Made by a program: the position numbers and the translations under genes. The notes beneath the pieces are model-generated. The model saw only the letters and a list, made by a program, of their open reading frames with translations. It had not been told where the DNA came from and made no database searches. Positions 1 through 8,965 of a stretch of 64,000 nt of DNA are shown here, one piece after another (the stretch's first letter is position 1; each line of letters opens with the position of its first letter). Source of the stretch: Haliea sp. (lineage in GTDB: Bacteria > Pseudomonadota > Gammaproteobacteria > Pseudomonadales > Halieaceae); assembly GCA_016704305.1 (NCBI GenBank), contig JADJAL010000059.1:124001-188000 (forward strand), written 5' to 3'.

Positions 1-1271
1 TCATGAAAATCCTGGACGGCAGCCTGATACCCTCGGCCGGCAACGTCTCCATTTCGCCCAATGAACGCATTGGCAGGTTGAACCAGGATCAGTTCGCCTA
101 TGAGCAGTACAGTGTCGTGGATACCGTGCTGATGGGCCATGAGGAGCTGTGGGCGGTCAAGCAGGAGCGCGATCGTATCTATGCGCTGCCGGACATGTCG
201 GAAGACGACGGCATGAAAGTCGCTGAACTGGAAGTGCAATTCGCGGAAATGGATGGCTACAGCGCCGAGAGCCGCGCCGGTGAAATCCTGATGGGTGCGG
301 GCATCGCGCAGCACCTGCATTACGGCCCGATGAGCGAGGTGGCACCCGGCTGGAAGCTGCGCGTGCTGCTGGCGCAGGCGCTGTTTTCCGACCCCGATAT
401 CCTGCTGCTGGATGAGCCCACCAACAACCTCGATATCGACACGATTCGCTGGCTGGAGACCACGCTCAATGCGCGCAAGTGCACGATGGTCATCATCTCT
501 CACGACCGGCACTTCCTGAACGCCGTGTGCACCCATATGGCCGATATCGATTTCGGTGAACTGCGGGTTTATCCGGGAAATTATGATGATTTCATGCTTG
601 CATCCACCGCCGCGCGCGAGCGCTTACAGTCGCAAAATGCGAAAAAGAGCGCCGAGATAGCGGACCTGCAACAATTCGTCAGCCGCTTCTCCGCCAACGC
701 CTCCAAGGCCAAGCAGGCGACATCGCGCGCCAAGCGTATCGAGAAAATCAAGCTGGACGACATCAAGCCGTCAAGCCGCGTCAGCCCCTACATCCGCTTC
801 AAGCAGGACAAGAAACTACACCGCCAGGCGCTGGTGCTGGATAAATTGAGCCACGGTTTTGACGAGGGCCCGTTGTTCTCGAACGGCAGCATGATTCTGG
901 AAGCGGGCGCACGCCTGGCCGTGATCGGCGAAAACGGCGCGGGCAAGACCACGTTCCTGCGCTGCCTGATGAATGAACTCACGCCCAACAGCGGCAGCGT
1001 GAAGTGGGCGGAGAACGCCACGCTCGGCTATTGCCCGCAGGACAGCACCGCCGATTTTGACTGCGACCTGAATTTGTTCGACTGGATGAGCCAGTGGCGC
1101 AAGCCCAGCCACGACGACCAGATCGTGCGCGCGACGCTGGGACGCCTGCTGTTCTCCTCGGACGATTTCAAGAAGCGGGCGAAAGTCTGCTCCGGCGGCG
1201 AAAAAAACCGCCTGTTGTTCGGCCGATTGATGATGATGGACACCAACGTGTTTCAGGCTGCTCCGCCGTAA
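1..1271 (+). CDS. ybiT: ABC-F family ATPase, YbiT-like, truncated at both ends
   Basis: ABC-F proteins are soluble twin-ATPase proteins that act on the ribosome rather than in transport. The reading frame is already open at the window edge; about 45 residues, including the first Walker A, lie outside. Visible are the first signature and Walker B region (SEVAPGWKLRVLLAQAL, then LLLDEPTNNLD), the HDRHFL switch, the interdomain linker with the FSANASKAKQATSRAKR stretch, the second Walker A (GENGAGKTT) and the second signature (SGGEKNR). After MMMDTNV the family sequence should continue into the second Walker B (DEPTNH), but it breaks at about 1250 and the frame runs out in FQAAPP within the tail of the convergent aldolase gene. 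Roughly the last 90 residues are missing, so the protein would probably not be functional unless the junction is an assembly error. Confidence 0.9.
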   Translation, partial: MKILDGSLIPSAGNVSISPNERIGRLNQDQFAYEQYSVVDTVLMGHEELWAVKQERDRIYALPDMSEDDGMKVAELEVQFAEMDGYSAESRAGEILMGAGIAQHLHYGPMSEVAPGWKLRVLLAQALFSDPDILLLDEPTNNLDIDTIRWLETTLNARKCTMVIISHDRHFLNAVCTHMADIDFGELRVYPGNYDDFMLASTAARERLQSQNAKKSAEIADLQQFVSRFSANASKAKQATSRAKRIEKIKLDDIKPSSRVSPYIRFKQDKKLHRQALVLDKLSHGFDEGPLFSNGSMILEAGARLAVIGENGAGKTTFLRCLMNELTPNSGSVKWAENATLGYCPQDSTADFDCDLNLFDWMSQWRKPSHDDQIVRATLGRLLFSSDDFKKRAKVCSGGEKNRLLFGRLMMMDTNVFQAAPP

Positions 1272-2031
1272 TCACATCGTATAACGGTTGAAAGCTGAAC
1301 CAGCCCGCCAGCGGGTTGCCCACGGTTTCCCGCGTCTGCAGCGCTATTTCAGGACGAATCAATTTGGGCGTGCCTGCGGCTTCGGCCATCAACTGTGCCT
1401 GGCAGCTGCGCTCCATCGTAATAAACCACCACGCGGCGGCCTCGATGGTCTCGCCCACGGTCAGCAGGCCGTGGTTCTGCAGGATCGCCGCCTTGCAATC
1501 GCCGAGCGCTGCGGCGATCGCTTTCCCCTCGCTGTTATCCAGCACCACCCCGGTGAAATCATCGAACAGCACGTGGTCTTCATAGAAGGCGCAGGCGTCC
1601 TGGGTTAGTGGGTCCAGCAGTTTTCCGAGAGATGAAAACGATTTGCCGTACACCGAATGCGAGTGTGCCGCTGCTGTGACCTTGGGATTGGCCATATGAA
1701 TCTGGGAATGAATCGTGAAAGCGGCGCCATTGAGCAAGCCGTGGCCTGACACAACTTCACCGGTATGACTGACCAATAGCAGCTCGGACACCTTGATCTG
1801 CTTGAACGAGCGGCCCATGGGGTTTACCCAGAAGTGGTCGAGTCGCTCCGGGTCTCGCACCGTGATATGCCCTGCAACACCCTCGTCGAAACCAAACTTG
1901 CCAAACAGGCGCAGCGCGGCCGCCAGCTTGTTTTTCCGGTCCTGGCGAATCTCCTCCACACTCTGGGTTTGCGGGATGATGCTGCTGGTGTCGCCCATGT
2001 TCATGACGATGCTGTTGGCAGATTCTTTCAT
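1168..2031 (-). CDS. Class II aldolase/adducin family protein with lost native stop
   Basis: This is a class II aldolase/adducin-fold protein, a zinc-dependent family of aldolases, epimerases and related enzymes; the substrate is unknown. The ATG at 2031 follows a strong GGAGGAAAGG site. Family features are the AGHITVRDPE segment, the HSHSVYGK metal-binding pair of histidines, and the LQNHGLLTVG segment carrying another metal histidine. The native sequence is recognisable to GWFSFQPLYDVITAEQPE, essentially the normal C-terminus of this roughly 260-residue group. Beyond about 1250 the frame continues for some 28 residues of antisense ABC-F sequence before a stop at 1168, so only the last few residues and the stop codon are lost. 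The enzyme may still fold. Confidence 0.85.
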   Translation of the reverse strand: MKESANSIVMNMGDTSSIIPQTQSVEEIRQDRKNKLAAALRLFGKFGFDEGVAGHITVRDPERLDHFWVNPMGRSFKQIKVSELLLVSHTGEVVSGHGLLNGAAFTIHSQIHMANPKVTAAAHSHSVYGKSFSSLGKLLDPLTQDACAFYEDHVLFDDFTGVVLDNSEGKAIAAALGDCKAAILQNHGLLTVGETIEAAAWWFITMERSCQAQLMAEAAGTPKLIRPEIALQTRETVGNPLAGWFSFQPLYDVITAEQPETRWCPSSSIGRTTGGFFRRRSRLSPAS

Positions 2032-2148
2032 GGCCTTTCCTCCCCTGCGCCTGTACAAGTAAATGCGCGAGTCTACACTTCTGTTCAGGTAGAAATCGAC
2101 CGCACCGCGCATTAGCGAAAAAATAATGACGATTAGAGGAGAGCAGCC

Positions 2149-2665
2149 GTGGACATATCCTCCCTGGCCACCTGGGCCAATATCGCGGACCTGGTCAGCG
2201 CCGGCAGTATCATCACCGGCTTGACTGTCGGCTGGATCCAGATTCGCCACCTGCGCCGGCAACAGCGTGATGCCGTGGCGATCAATCTGGCGCAAACCTT
2301 CTACAGCCATGATCTTGCCCAATCGCTGGCGCTGCTGCGGTCGGTGCCCGACGGCATCTCCCTGGCCGAAGTGCGGGCTCTGGGGCAGGGGCTACCATCA
2401 GGCTGCATTGACCGTGTGCACCTCCTTCGAAACCATGGGGCTGTTGGCCTACAAGCGCATCGCGCCGATGGACCTGGTGCTCGACCTCGCCGGTGGTATC
2501 GTTTCGGTCATGTGCAGGAAATTGCGCAGGTGGAACGAGGATATCCGCGCCGAGCAGAGCCAGCCCTCATTCGCGGAATGGTTCGAGTGGCTGGGTGACC
2601 AGGCGCTGAAACGCAAAACCAGTGCAGTGCCGGCGCATATCAAGTTCCGCGACTGGAATCCGTAA
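2149..2665 (+). pseudogene. DUF4760-like hypothetical protein split by a one-base frameshift
   Basis: The first frame encodes a short N-terminal hydrophobic segment (about residues 10-27, ISAGSII-type) followed by a basic QIRHLRRQQ stretch and a helical region. At about 2388-2391 the reading continues smoothly in the next frame (GYHQAALTVCTSFETMGLLAYKRI and on to FRDWNP). Removing one G from the GGGG run at 2388-2391 restores one continuous protein of about 171 residues. The layout (one membrane anchor, then a helical cytosolic domain with an SFETMG motif) resembles DUF4760-type proteins of unknown function. GGAG precedes the start. It may be a genuine pseudogene or a homopolymer sequencing error. 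Confidence 0.65.
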
Positions 2666-2748
2666 TCACCCGCGCTCTTGGTTTGCAGCGTTCCGGTGCG
2701 GCTTGCTGGAACAGGGTGGCTAAAAGCCGATCGTCCTACAAGCACTGC

Positions 2749-3582
2749 CTACAAGTATTGTGCGTGGAACGCGATGTGCTCGCCGATAAATGAGGCGATA
2801 AAGAAATAGCTGTGGTCGTAGCCAGCCTGCCGGCGGATCGTCATCGGATAGTTTACATCGGCACAGGCCTGTTCCAGCAATTCGGGCTTGAGTTGCTGTG
2901 CGAGAAAGTTATCTGCCTCGCCCTGGTCGATGAGCACCGGCAGACGGTGCTTTGCCGCGCGCACCAGTTCGGTGGTGTCGTAGTCCCGCCACACCTGCCT
3001 GTCCGCGCCGAGATAATTGCCCAGCGCTTTCTCGCCCCAGGGACACTGTAGCGGTGAGCAGATCGGCGCAAAAGCGGAGACGGAGCGGAAACGCGCAGGA
3101 TTTTTCAGAGCCATGGTCAGCGCGCCGTGGCCGCCCATGGAGTGACCGAAGATACCGCTGCGTGCGCCATCAAGCGGCAGATTGGCGCACACCAACGCGG
3201 GCAGTTCTTCGACCACATAGTCATACATGCGGTAATGCCGCGACCACGGTGCCTGCGTGGCGTTGACGTAAAAGCCCGCGCCGAGTCCGAAATCGTACGC
3301 AGCGTCGGGATCGTCCGGAACGCCGTCACCGCGCGGACTGGTATCAGGCGCGACGATGGCCACCCCGTGCTCGGCGGCGTATTGCTGTGCACCGGCCTTT
3401 TGCACGAAGTTCTCGTCGGTGCAGGTCAGCCCAGAGAGCCAGTACAACACCGGTACCGGGCCCTGCTCCGCAGCGGGTGGCAGATACACCGAAAAATGCA
3501 TGCCGCAATTGAGTACCTGTGACGCATGGGAGAAGCGCAACTGCCGCCCGCCGAAGGATTTATGCTCCGCTATCTGCTCCAC
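2749..3582 (-). CDS. fghA: S-formylglutathione hydrolase
   Basis: This cytosolic serine hydrolase cleaves S-formylglutathione to formate and glutathione, the last step of glutathione-dependent formaldehyde detoxification. The alpha/beta-hydrolase nucleophile elbow GHSMGG (Ser148 counting from this start), the acid in QGEAD and the histidine in GYDHSY form the triad; TSPRG and LNATQAPW-type family blocks are present. The frame is open up to a GTG at 3606, but the GTG at 3582 gives MEQIAEHKSFGG, which matches the usual FGH N-terminus, and sits 7 bases after a GAGGA site, so it is preferred. The gene lies 47 bases downstream of the class III alcohol dehydrogenase on the same strand, its usual operon partner. 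Confidence 0.95.
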   Translation of the reverse strand: MEQIAEHKSFGGRQLRFSHASQVLNCGMHFSVYLPPAAEQGPVPVLYWLSGLTCTDENFVQKAGAQQYAAEHGVAIVAPDTSPRGDGVPDDPDAAYDFGLGAGFYVNATQAPWSRHYRMYDYVVEELPALVCANLPLDGARSGIFGHSMGGHGALTMALKNPARFRSVSAFAPICSPLQCPWGEKALGNYLGADRQVWRDYDTTELVRAAKHRLPVLIDQGEADNFLAQQLKPELLEQACADVNYPMTIRRQAGYDHSYFFIASFIGEHIAFHAQYL

Positions 3583-3629
3583 ACTCTTTTCCTCACTCTT
3601 TTGCACGACGCCGCGCGCCTTTAGTAAAG

Positions 3630-4736
3630 CTAATACAGCACGACGGAGCGGATGCTTTCGCCCTTGTGCATCAGGTCAAACGCCTTGTTGATGTCGGTCA
3701 GCGGCATGGTGTGGGTGATCAGGTCATCGATCTGGATCTTGCCTTCCATGTACCAGTCCACGATGCGGGGTACGTCGGTGCGACCGCGCGCGCCACCGAA
3801 GGCCGTGCCGCGCCACGAGCGCCCGGTAACCAGTTGGAACGGCCGCGTGGAAATTTCCTGTCCGGCGCCTGCCACGCCGATGATGCAGCTCTGGCCCCAG
3901 CCCTTGTGGCAGCACTCCAGCGCCTGGCGCATCACGTTGACGTTGCCGATGCACTCAAAGCTATAGTCCACGCCGCCGCCGGTCATGGAGACGATATGGT
4001 CGACCACGTTTTCAACCTCGCTCGGATTGACGAAGTCGGTCATGCCGAACTTCCTCGCCAGTTCCACTTTCGAGGGGTTGAGATCGACTCCGATGATGCG
4101 CGTCGCGCCCACCATTCTTGCCCCCTGGATCACATTGAGGCCGATGCCGCCGAGGCCGAATACCGCGACCGTTGAGCCGGGCTCGACTTTCATCGTGAAG
4201 GCCACCGCGCCAATGCCGGTGGTCACGCCGCAGCCGATGTAACAGATCTTGTCGAAGGGCGCGTCCTCGCGCACTTTGGCGACCGCAATTTCCGGCAGCA
4301 CACTGAAGTTGGAAAAGGTCGAACAGCCCATGTAGTGCAGGATGGGCTTTCCGTCCAACGAAAAGCGGCTGCTGCCGTCGGGCATTACGCCGCGGCCCTG
4401 CGTGGGGCGAATCGCCTGGCACAGGTTGGTTTTGGGGTGGAGGCAGTACTCGCACTCGCGACACTCCGGTGTGTAGAGGGGAATGACATGGTCGCCGACT
4501 TTGAGCGAGGTGACGCCAGCGCCGACTTCAACCACCACGCCCGCGCCTTCATGCCCGAGGATCGCGGGAAATGCGCCTTCCGGATCATCGCCAGACAGCG
4601 TGAAGGCGTCGGTATGGCACACGCCGGTCGCCTTCATTTCTATCATCACCTCCCCTGCGCGGGGCCCGTCCAGGTCGACATCGACGATTTCCAGGGGTTT
4701 GCCAGCCTCGAAGGCAACTGCAGCGCGTGTTTTCAT
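3630..4736 (-). CDS. frmA: S-(hydroxymethyl)glutathione dehydrogenase, class III alcohol dehydrogenase
   Basis: This zinc-dependent NAD(H) enzyme oxidises the spontaneous formaldehyde-glutathione adduct to S-formylglutathione, the substrate of the next gene. From the ATG at 4736 (368 residues, GAGGTG upstream), the catalytic zinc ligands are Cys40 and His62 (GHEGAG), and the structural zinc cysteines are at 92, 95, 98 and 106. The Rossmann motif FGLGGIGLNV and the VDLN acid of an NAD-binding fold follow. The longer open frame to 4802 adds an unrelated hydrophobic leader and is not favoured. The two genes form a two-gene formaldehyde detoxification operon. No frmR-type repressor is adjacent; the neighbouring LysR gene more likely serves fpr. 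Confidence 0.96.
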   Translation of the reverse strand: MKTRAAVAFEAGKPLEIVDVDLDGPRAGEVMIEMKATGVCHTDAFTLSGDDPEGAFPAILGHEGAGVVVEVGAGVTSLKVGDHVIPLYTPECRECEYCLHPKTNLCQAIRPTQGRGVMPDGSSRFSLDGKPILHYMGCSTFSNFSVLPEIAVAKVREDAPFDKICYIGCGVTTGIGAVAFTMKVEPGSTVAVFGLGGIGLNVIQGARMVGATRIIGVDLNPSKVELARKFGMTDFVNPSEVENVVDHIVSMTGGGVDYSFECIGNVNVMRQALECCHKGWGQSCIIGVAGAGQEISTRPFQLVTGRSWRGTAFGGARGRTDVPRIVDWYMEGKIQIDDLITHTMPLTDINKAFDLMHKGESIRSVVLY

Positions 4737-4854
4737 TGTCGTGGTTTCACCTCGGCGTAAAAGTAAGTAGCGTAAAAAATCATCGGAAAAAACAAGTGCC
4801 ACAGTTTAACGACATGCCGCGCCGAGTGAAACAGGGCGCGCAGTTCGCAGCGGT

Positions 4855-5742
4855 CTACGTCGCCCACTGCGACGTGCACAGTGCGAGCCATGCCCTGAGC
4901 CCGGCGCTGTGGAATTTTTCACGGTGCGTGATCAGGAACCACTCGCGGCGAAAGTCACGGCCCTGCACCGGCAGCGGCACCAGTGAGCCGCGTTTGATCG
5001 CCTCGACCAGGCACACCTGTGACAGGCAGCCCACGCCGAGGCCGGCTTCCACTGCGCGCTTGATCGCCTCCGTGTGCTGCAACTCCATCGCGATGTGCAG
5101 GTCGGTGAGTATGCCGTGCATCGCGCGGTCGAAGGTCTGGCGAGTGCCGGAGCCGTGTTCGCGCACGATCCACGGCAGCGCCAGCAGATCGGCATCGGTC
5201 AACGCACCCTTGCCCGCCAGCGGATGGTCGGGCGCGGCAAATACCACGAGTTCGTCAGGGCGCCAGTGCACGATGTCCAGGTCCGGGTGCTGCAGCTCAC
5301 CCTCGATCAAGGCCATATCCAGTTCGAAACGCGCCACCAGTTCGGCAATCGCCTCGGTATTGGCCACGCGGAGCACGATATCGGCCTGGGGGTGCAGGCG
5401 GTGAAAGTCGGCGATCATGCCCACCGCGATGTAATTGCCAATGGTCAGTGTCGCGCCGACGTGCAGCCGCCCGATCACATCCTCGCCGGCCAACGCGTGT
5501 TCCAGCGCACGCGCCTGTTCCAGCAGGTTCTCCGCCTGCGGCCGCAGTTGCTGCCCCAGTTCGCTGAGCTGCAGTCGTTTGCCGAGTCGATCGAACAACC
5601 TCACGTTGAAGTGCGACTCCAGTTCCCGCAGTGAACCGCTGGCGGCTGACTGCGACATCGCGAGCGCTGCGGCGGCCCGGGTGATGTTCTCGTAGCGCGC
5701 GGTGGCGAGAAAGACTTCGAGTTGGCGCAGGCTGTAACGCAT
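4855..5742 (-). CDS. finR: LysR-type regulator, probable FinR
   Basis: A 295-residue LysR-family activator. It has an N-terminal winged helix-turn-helix (about residues 3-62, with ITRAAAALAMSQSAASGSLRELE) and a periplasmic-binding-like effector domain after residue 90. It is divergent from the ferredoxin-NADP reductase gene with 112 bases between start codons. In Pseudomonas the same arrangement is finR-fprA, where FinR activates fpr under superoxide or iron stress. A LysR box lies in the shared spacer. The gene ends about 118 bases before the start of the class III dehydrogenase, so a role in formaldehyde control cannot be excluded, but the divergent partner is the classical target. Confidence 0.85.
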   Translation of the reverse strand: MRYSLRQLEVFLATARYENITRAAAALAMSQSAASGSLRELESHFNVRLFDRLGKRLQLSELGQQLRPQAENLLEQARALEHALAGEDVIGRLHVGATLTIGNYIAVGMIADFHRLHPQADIVLRVANTEAIAELVARFELDMALIEGELQHPDLDIVHWRPDELVVFAAPDHPLAGKGALTDADLLALPWIVREHGSGTRQTFDRAMHGILTDLHIAMELQHTEAIKRAVEAGLGVGCLSQVCLVEAIKRGSLVPLPVQGRDFRREWFLITHREKFHSAGLRAWLALCTSQWAT

Positions 5743-5755
5743 GGCATACCCCTAT

Positions 5756-5770
5756 ATCGGTAATAGCGAT
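5756..5770. promoter_or_regulatory. LysR-type box ATC-N9-GAT
   Basis: ATC, nine bases, then GAT is a perfect match to the LysR-family core box. It sits 13 bases before the LysR start codon in the finR-fpr spacer, a position suited both to autorepression and to activation of fpr. The wider arms read ATCG and CGAT. Confidence 0.5.
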
Positions 5771-5793
5771 TTACAATATCCAATATATCCGCT

Positions 5794-5821
5794 TTGTCGA
5801 TTTAGAAACAGCGCCTATCCT
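5794..5821 (+). promoter_or_regulatory. Possible sigma70 promoter of fpr
   Basis: TTGTCG at 5794-5799 and TATCCT at 5816-5821 are separated by 16 bases and lie 34 bases upstream of the fpr start. The LysR box ends 23 bases before the -35 hexamer, a typical activation-site spacing. Both hexamers are imperfect. Confidence 0.35.
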
Positions 5822-5854
5822 GCCCTCATAGAGGATCAACTGGAGGTTTCCCAC

Positions 5855-6628
5855 ATGGCGCAGATTCTGCGAGAAGAAGTGACATCAGTGCATCACTGGA
5901 CGGACCGCCTGTTCAGTTTCAAGACCACGCGCAATCCTGCCTTTCGTTTCAAGAACGGCCATTTCACGATGATCGGCCTGGAGCAGGAAGGTAAACCGCT
6001 GATGCGCGCCTACAGCCTGGCCAGCGCCAATTACGAGGACGAACTGGAGTTCTTCAGCATCAAGGTGCCCGACGGGCCGCTGACGTCGAAACTGCAGAAG
6101 ATCCAGATTGGCGATGCGCTGCTGGTGAACAGCAAGTCCACCGGTACGCTGGTGCAGGACAACCTGCTGCCGGGCAAGCACCTGTACCTGCTTGCCACCG
6201 GCACCGGTCTCGCGCCGTTCCTCAGCATTATTCGCGACCCGGAGATCTATGAGCACTACGACAAGATCATCCTGACGCACGGCTGTCGCTACACGGAAGA
6301 ACTGGCCTATCGGGAGCTGATCACCGAGCATTTGCCGCAGCACGAGTACCTTGGCGATTCGGTGCGTGACAAGTTGATTTACTATCCCACGGTGACGCGC
6401 GAGAAGTTTGACAACAATGGGCGACTCACCGACTTGCTGCGTATCGGCAAGTTGACCGCCGATATCGGCTTGCCGCCGATCAATGTGCAGGATGACCGCT
6501 TCATGATCTGTGGCTCTCCCAGCATGCTCAAGGACATTTGCGCGCTGCTGGACAAGCGCGGCTTCAAGGAGTCGCGCCACGGCGAGGCGGCGCATTACGT
6601 GATCGAGCGGGCGTTTGTCGAAAGCTGA
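5855..6628 (+). CDS. fpr: Ferredoxin--NADP(+) reductase
   Basis: An FAD enzyme that passes electrons between NADPH and ferredoxin or flavodoxin; in gammaproteobacteria it supports oxidative-stress defence and Fe-S repair. The 257-residue protein starts at the ATG at 5855 after CTGGAGG. The FAD-binding RAYSLAS motif is at about residues 50-56. The NADP-binding domain has the LATGTGLAPF segment and the late CGSPSML motif, and the C-terminal IERAFVES is typical of subclass I bacterial FNRs without an extended tail. The in-frame extension upstream to 5741 runs through the regulatory spacer and is not coding. Confidence 0.95.
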   Translation: MAQILREEVTSVHHWTDRLFSFKTTRNPAFRFKNGHFTMIGLEQEGKPLMRAYSLASANYEDELEFFSIKVPDGPLTSKLQKIQIGDALLVNSKSTGTLVQDNLLPGKHLYLLATGTGLAPFLSIIRDPEIYEHYDKIILTHGCRYTEELAYRELITEHLPQHEYLGDSVRDKLIYYPTVTREKFDNNGRLTDLLRIGKLTADIGLPPINVQDDRFMICGSPSMLKDICALLDKRGFKESRHGEAAHYVIERAFVES

Positions 6629-6643
6629 ATCCGGGCGGCGCGC

Positions 6644-8107
6644 TTATTCCAGCCACTGCAGAATGCGCGCCTCCTGATACGCGTAAAAAGGGTTGTGGCG
6701 CAGGCGCAGCAGAAAGTTGCCCGAGATTTTCAGTATCCCGCGCTCACCTTGCAGCGCCTGTTGGCCGAGGAATACCTGCCTGCTGTCCGGGGGTCGATGC
6801 TGTCCGTACAGCGGGTCGTCGGGCGGAAATGGCAGCGCGACGTGCGACAGCGAGAACACACCCACAGGCCAATCCCGGCCCAGTTCTTCCGTGCGTGAGG
6901 GACCAGCCGCAAACGGTGGCTTGGTGTGCGCAGTCGCGGCGCGACTATCCGCATGCGCATTGGTCACCAGCGTCAGCGTAAACGGCAGCTGCTGGTCGGC
7001 TATCAGTCTTGCGGTAAACGGCCCGGGATCGCTCACCAATAAACTGGTGTTGGCGGCGAAGCGGTTGATGTCGAACAGCACCAACTCGTGGCGCTGCGGC
7101 GATAGTCGCAGTAGTAGCTGGTCGACGAGCGCATCGTTGGTGACTGTTGCATCCACTGTGGATTTGAACACGAGTATCGGCGGCAGTGGCCGCTCCGCGT
7201 CCGCACGATTTGCCAGGCGAGTGTTGACTGATTGCGTCAAGCGGTGAACCTGCTCCGCCGCATTGGTCGTAAAGGAGTTGTATTTGTACGGGTCAAACTC
7301 GGGGTCGACGTTGAGCCAGGCAAGTCGGTCCAGCCCTGGGAGTTTGGACAAGAGCCGACTCCATTTGGCCAGCGCCGCCCCGGGACTGATACCGATAGCG
7401 GGGGAGACCAACACCAGCTTCGTGACCGGCGGCAGCGTCGCGTTGCGCTGTGGTTCCAGTGAAGTGCTTTGCGGGGAGTCCATCGCACCCCCCTGCACTG
7501 AGTCCAGCACATAGTTCAGTGCCAGCGGCGCGCCCGTGGAATAGCCAACCATGTAGAGCGGTTTACCGGGCAGTTGTTGCGCAAGGTGCTGCATACCCAG
7601 GCGCACCACGGCCGCCATGTCCTGCCACCGCAGGTCGAGCATGCCAGATGGCAGGGTGCCGTGTCCCGGCATGCGCAAGCCCACGACGGCGTAACCCTGT
7701 TGCTGCAGCGTTGCGCCCAGCGCGCGCAGGCTGTAAGGCGAATCAGACATGCCGTGCAGCAACAGCACTCCGGCTTTGGCGGAGTCACTGCCGAGCACAA
7801 ACGTGCGATTCCAGTTGGGTTGTCGCTGGGTTGGGTCCGCGAGACTGCCCGTGCTGTAGCGCTCGAGCGCCTCGGCGGGGCCGGTGGCGGAGTGCGCGTA
7901 AATACGCTCATCCAACTCGGTAAAAACCGCGTCTTCCAGTTGCATATACGCTTCCAGGCTGTCGATGCCCGCAGCCGTATCAGCGGAATACTCGCTTTGG
8001 AGAATTTCCGTATGCCACGGTCGCAGGTCGGAATTGTCGCAGCCGCTCAGCAGTGGCAATGCGAGGAGTATCGCGAGAAGGGTGAAGCGCACCGGCACAT
8101 GTCTCAT
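6644..8107 (-). CDS. Alpha/beta hydrolase lipoprotein
   Basis: Starting at the ATG at 8107, the first 23 residues form a lipoprotein signal (hydrophobic core, then LLSGC with Cys23 as the lipidation site), placing the 487-residue protein in the cell envelope. The hydrolase domain has the early VLLHGMSDSPYSLR oxyanion-hole block and the nucleophile elbow GYSTGAP. A VFKSTVDATV stretch carries the likely acid, and the late FSLSHVALPF carries the likely histidine. This fits the serine aminopeptidase/monoacylglycerol lipase-like group. The substrate is not predictable. The reading frame is open to 8257 but the extra residues have no signal-like character. It converges on fpr, 15 bases away. Confidence 0.8.
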   Translation of the reverse strand: MRHVPVRFTLLAILLALPLLSGCDNSDLRPWHTEILQSEYSADTAAGIDSLEAYMQLEDAVFTELDERIYAHSATGPAEALERYSTGSLADPTQRQPNWNRTFVLGSDSAKAGVLLLHGMSDSPYSLRALGATLQQQGYAVVGLRMPGHGTLPSGMLDLRWQDMAAVVRLGMQHLAQQLPGKPLYMVGYSTGAPLALNYVLDSVQGGAMDSPQSTSLEPQRNATLPPVTKLVLVSPAIGISPGAALAKWSRLLSKLPGLDRLAWLNVDPEFDPYKYNSFTTNAAEQVHRLTQSVNTRLANRADAERPLPPILVFKSTVDATVTNDALVDQLLLRLSPQRHELVLFDINRFAANTSLLVSDPGPFTARLIADQQLPFTLTLVTNAHADSRAATAHTKPPFAAGPSRTEELGRDWPVGVFSLSHVALPFPPDDPLYGQHRPPDSRQVFLGQQALQGERGILKISGNFLLRLRHNPFYAYQEARILQWLE

Positions 8108-8307
8108 GGGTAAATTTCTCTTGCAGCAACTGGAATCCAACAACAATATAGGAGCAATCGCGCGGTGATCCAAGAGCAGGGCGGATGTCAGCCGCACGGT
8201 GAATGTTTTGGGCTGTGGGCGCAAGCGGTGTCGCGTCCTTTGGGCTCGCTTTGACAACGCACGTTGACAACCGGAATAGTCCGGGAGACCGGTTCAGGAG
8301 AGATGTA

Positions 8308-8829
8308 ATGGTTCGCTGTAGCTACCGGGTATTGTCCGGATTGTGTCTGGCACTGCTGCTCACCGCTTGCGCGAGCGTTCCTGGCAGTCCCACCGCGACG
8401 ATGGATTACGACCACAGTTACAACTTCAGCCCCATCCACAAAATCGCCATTCAGCCGATTGCCAAGGCCACTCTTGCAACGATGATGATGACCGATGAGC
8501 AGATCGCTCACATCAACCAGGCGCTGCACGCGGAATTGCTGCGTCGCGGCTTTGAGGTCGTGACAGTCAATGCGGACGCCGATATCTTCCTGTCGTGGAA
8601 ATTCCTGCCACCGGAGAGTGATGAGGTCAGCACGTTTGATCCGGCGACCGACAAGATCACCGGCGGTACGTTGTATGTGAGCATGATTGATCCCCTGAAC
8701 CTGCAGGCCGTGTGGCGCGCCACGTTCTACTCCCGGCTGTACGCGCCGCAAGACAGTGCGGAGGCGGCCCAGTATCGGCAGCAAGCCGCGCAGGCGATAC
8801 TCGCGCAATTTCCGCCGAACCCGGCGTGA
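8308..8829 (+). CDS. DUF4136 family lipoprotein
   Basis: A small lipoprotein (173 residues) with a signal peptide ending LLLTAC, so Cys21 is the lipidation site. The body matches the DUF4136 pattern: a YDHSYNFSPIHKIAI opening, a helix of the type INQALHAELLRRGFEVV, a DIFLSWK strand and the closing TGGTLYVSMID... VWRATFYSRL block. It is probably tethered to the outer membrane; no biochemical role is known for the family. AGGAGA lies just upstream of the chosen ATG at 8308; the frame is open from 8203. It is divergent from the hydrolase lipoprotein, with a 200-base spacer that should hold both promoters. Confidence 0.8.
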   Translation: MVRCSYRVLSGLCLALLLTACASVPGSPTATMDYDHSYNFSPIHKIAIQPIAKATLATMMMTDEQIAHINQALHAELLRRGFEVVTVNADADIFLSWKFLPPESDEVSTFDPATDKITGGTLYVSMIDPLNLQAVWRATFYSRLYAPQDSAEAAQYRQQAAQAILAQFPPNPA

Positions 8830-8965
8830 AACAGTGCCCTTTCTCGACGCGCAGCGGCTGACTGAGGTTCCTATTCCGCAGTAAATACAGTAAGATTCGC
8901 GTCCCTCGCAGTCCTCAGGTTTCTCCAGAGGATGTGTCAAATACGATCAAACCAAGAGAATTCCC

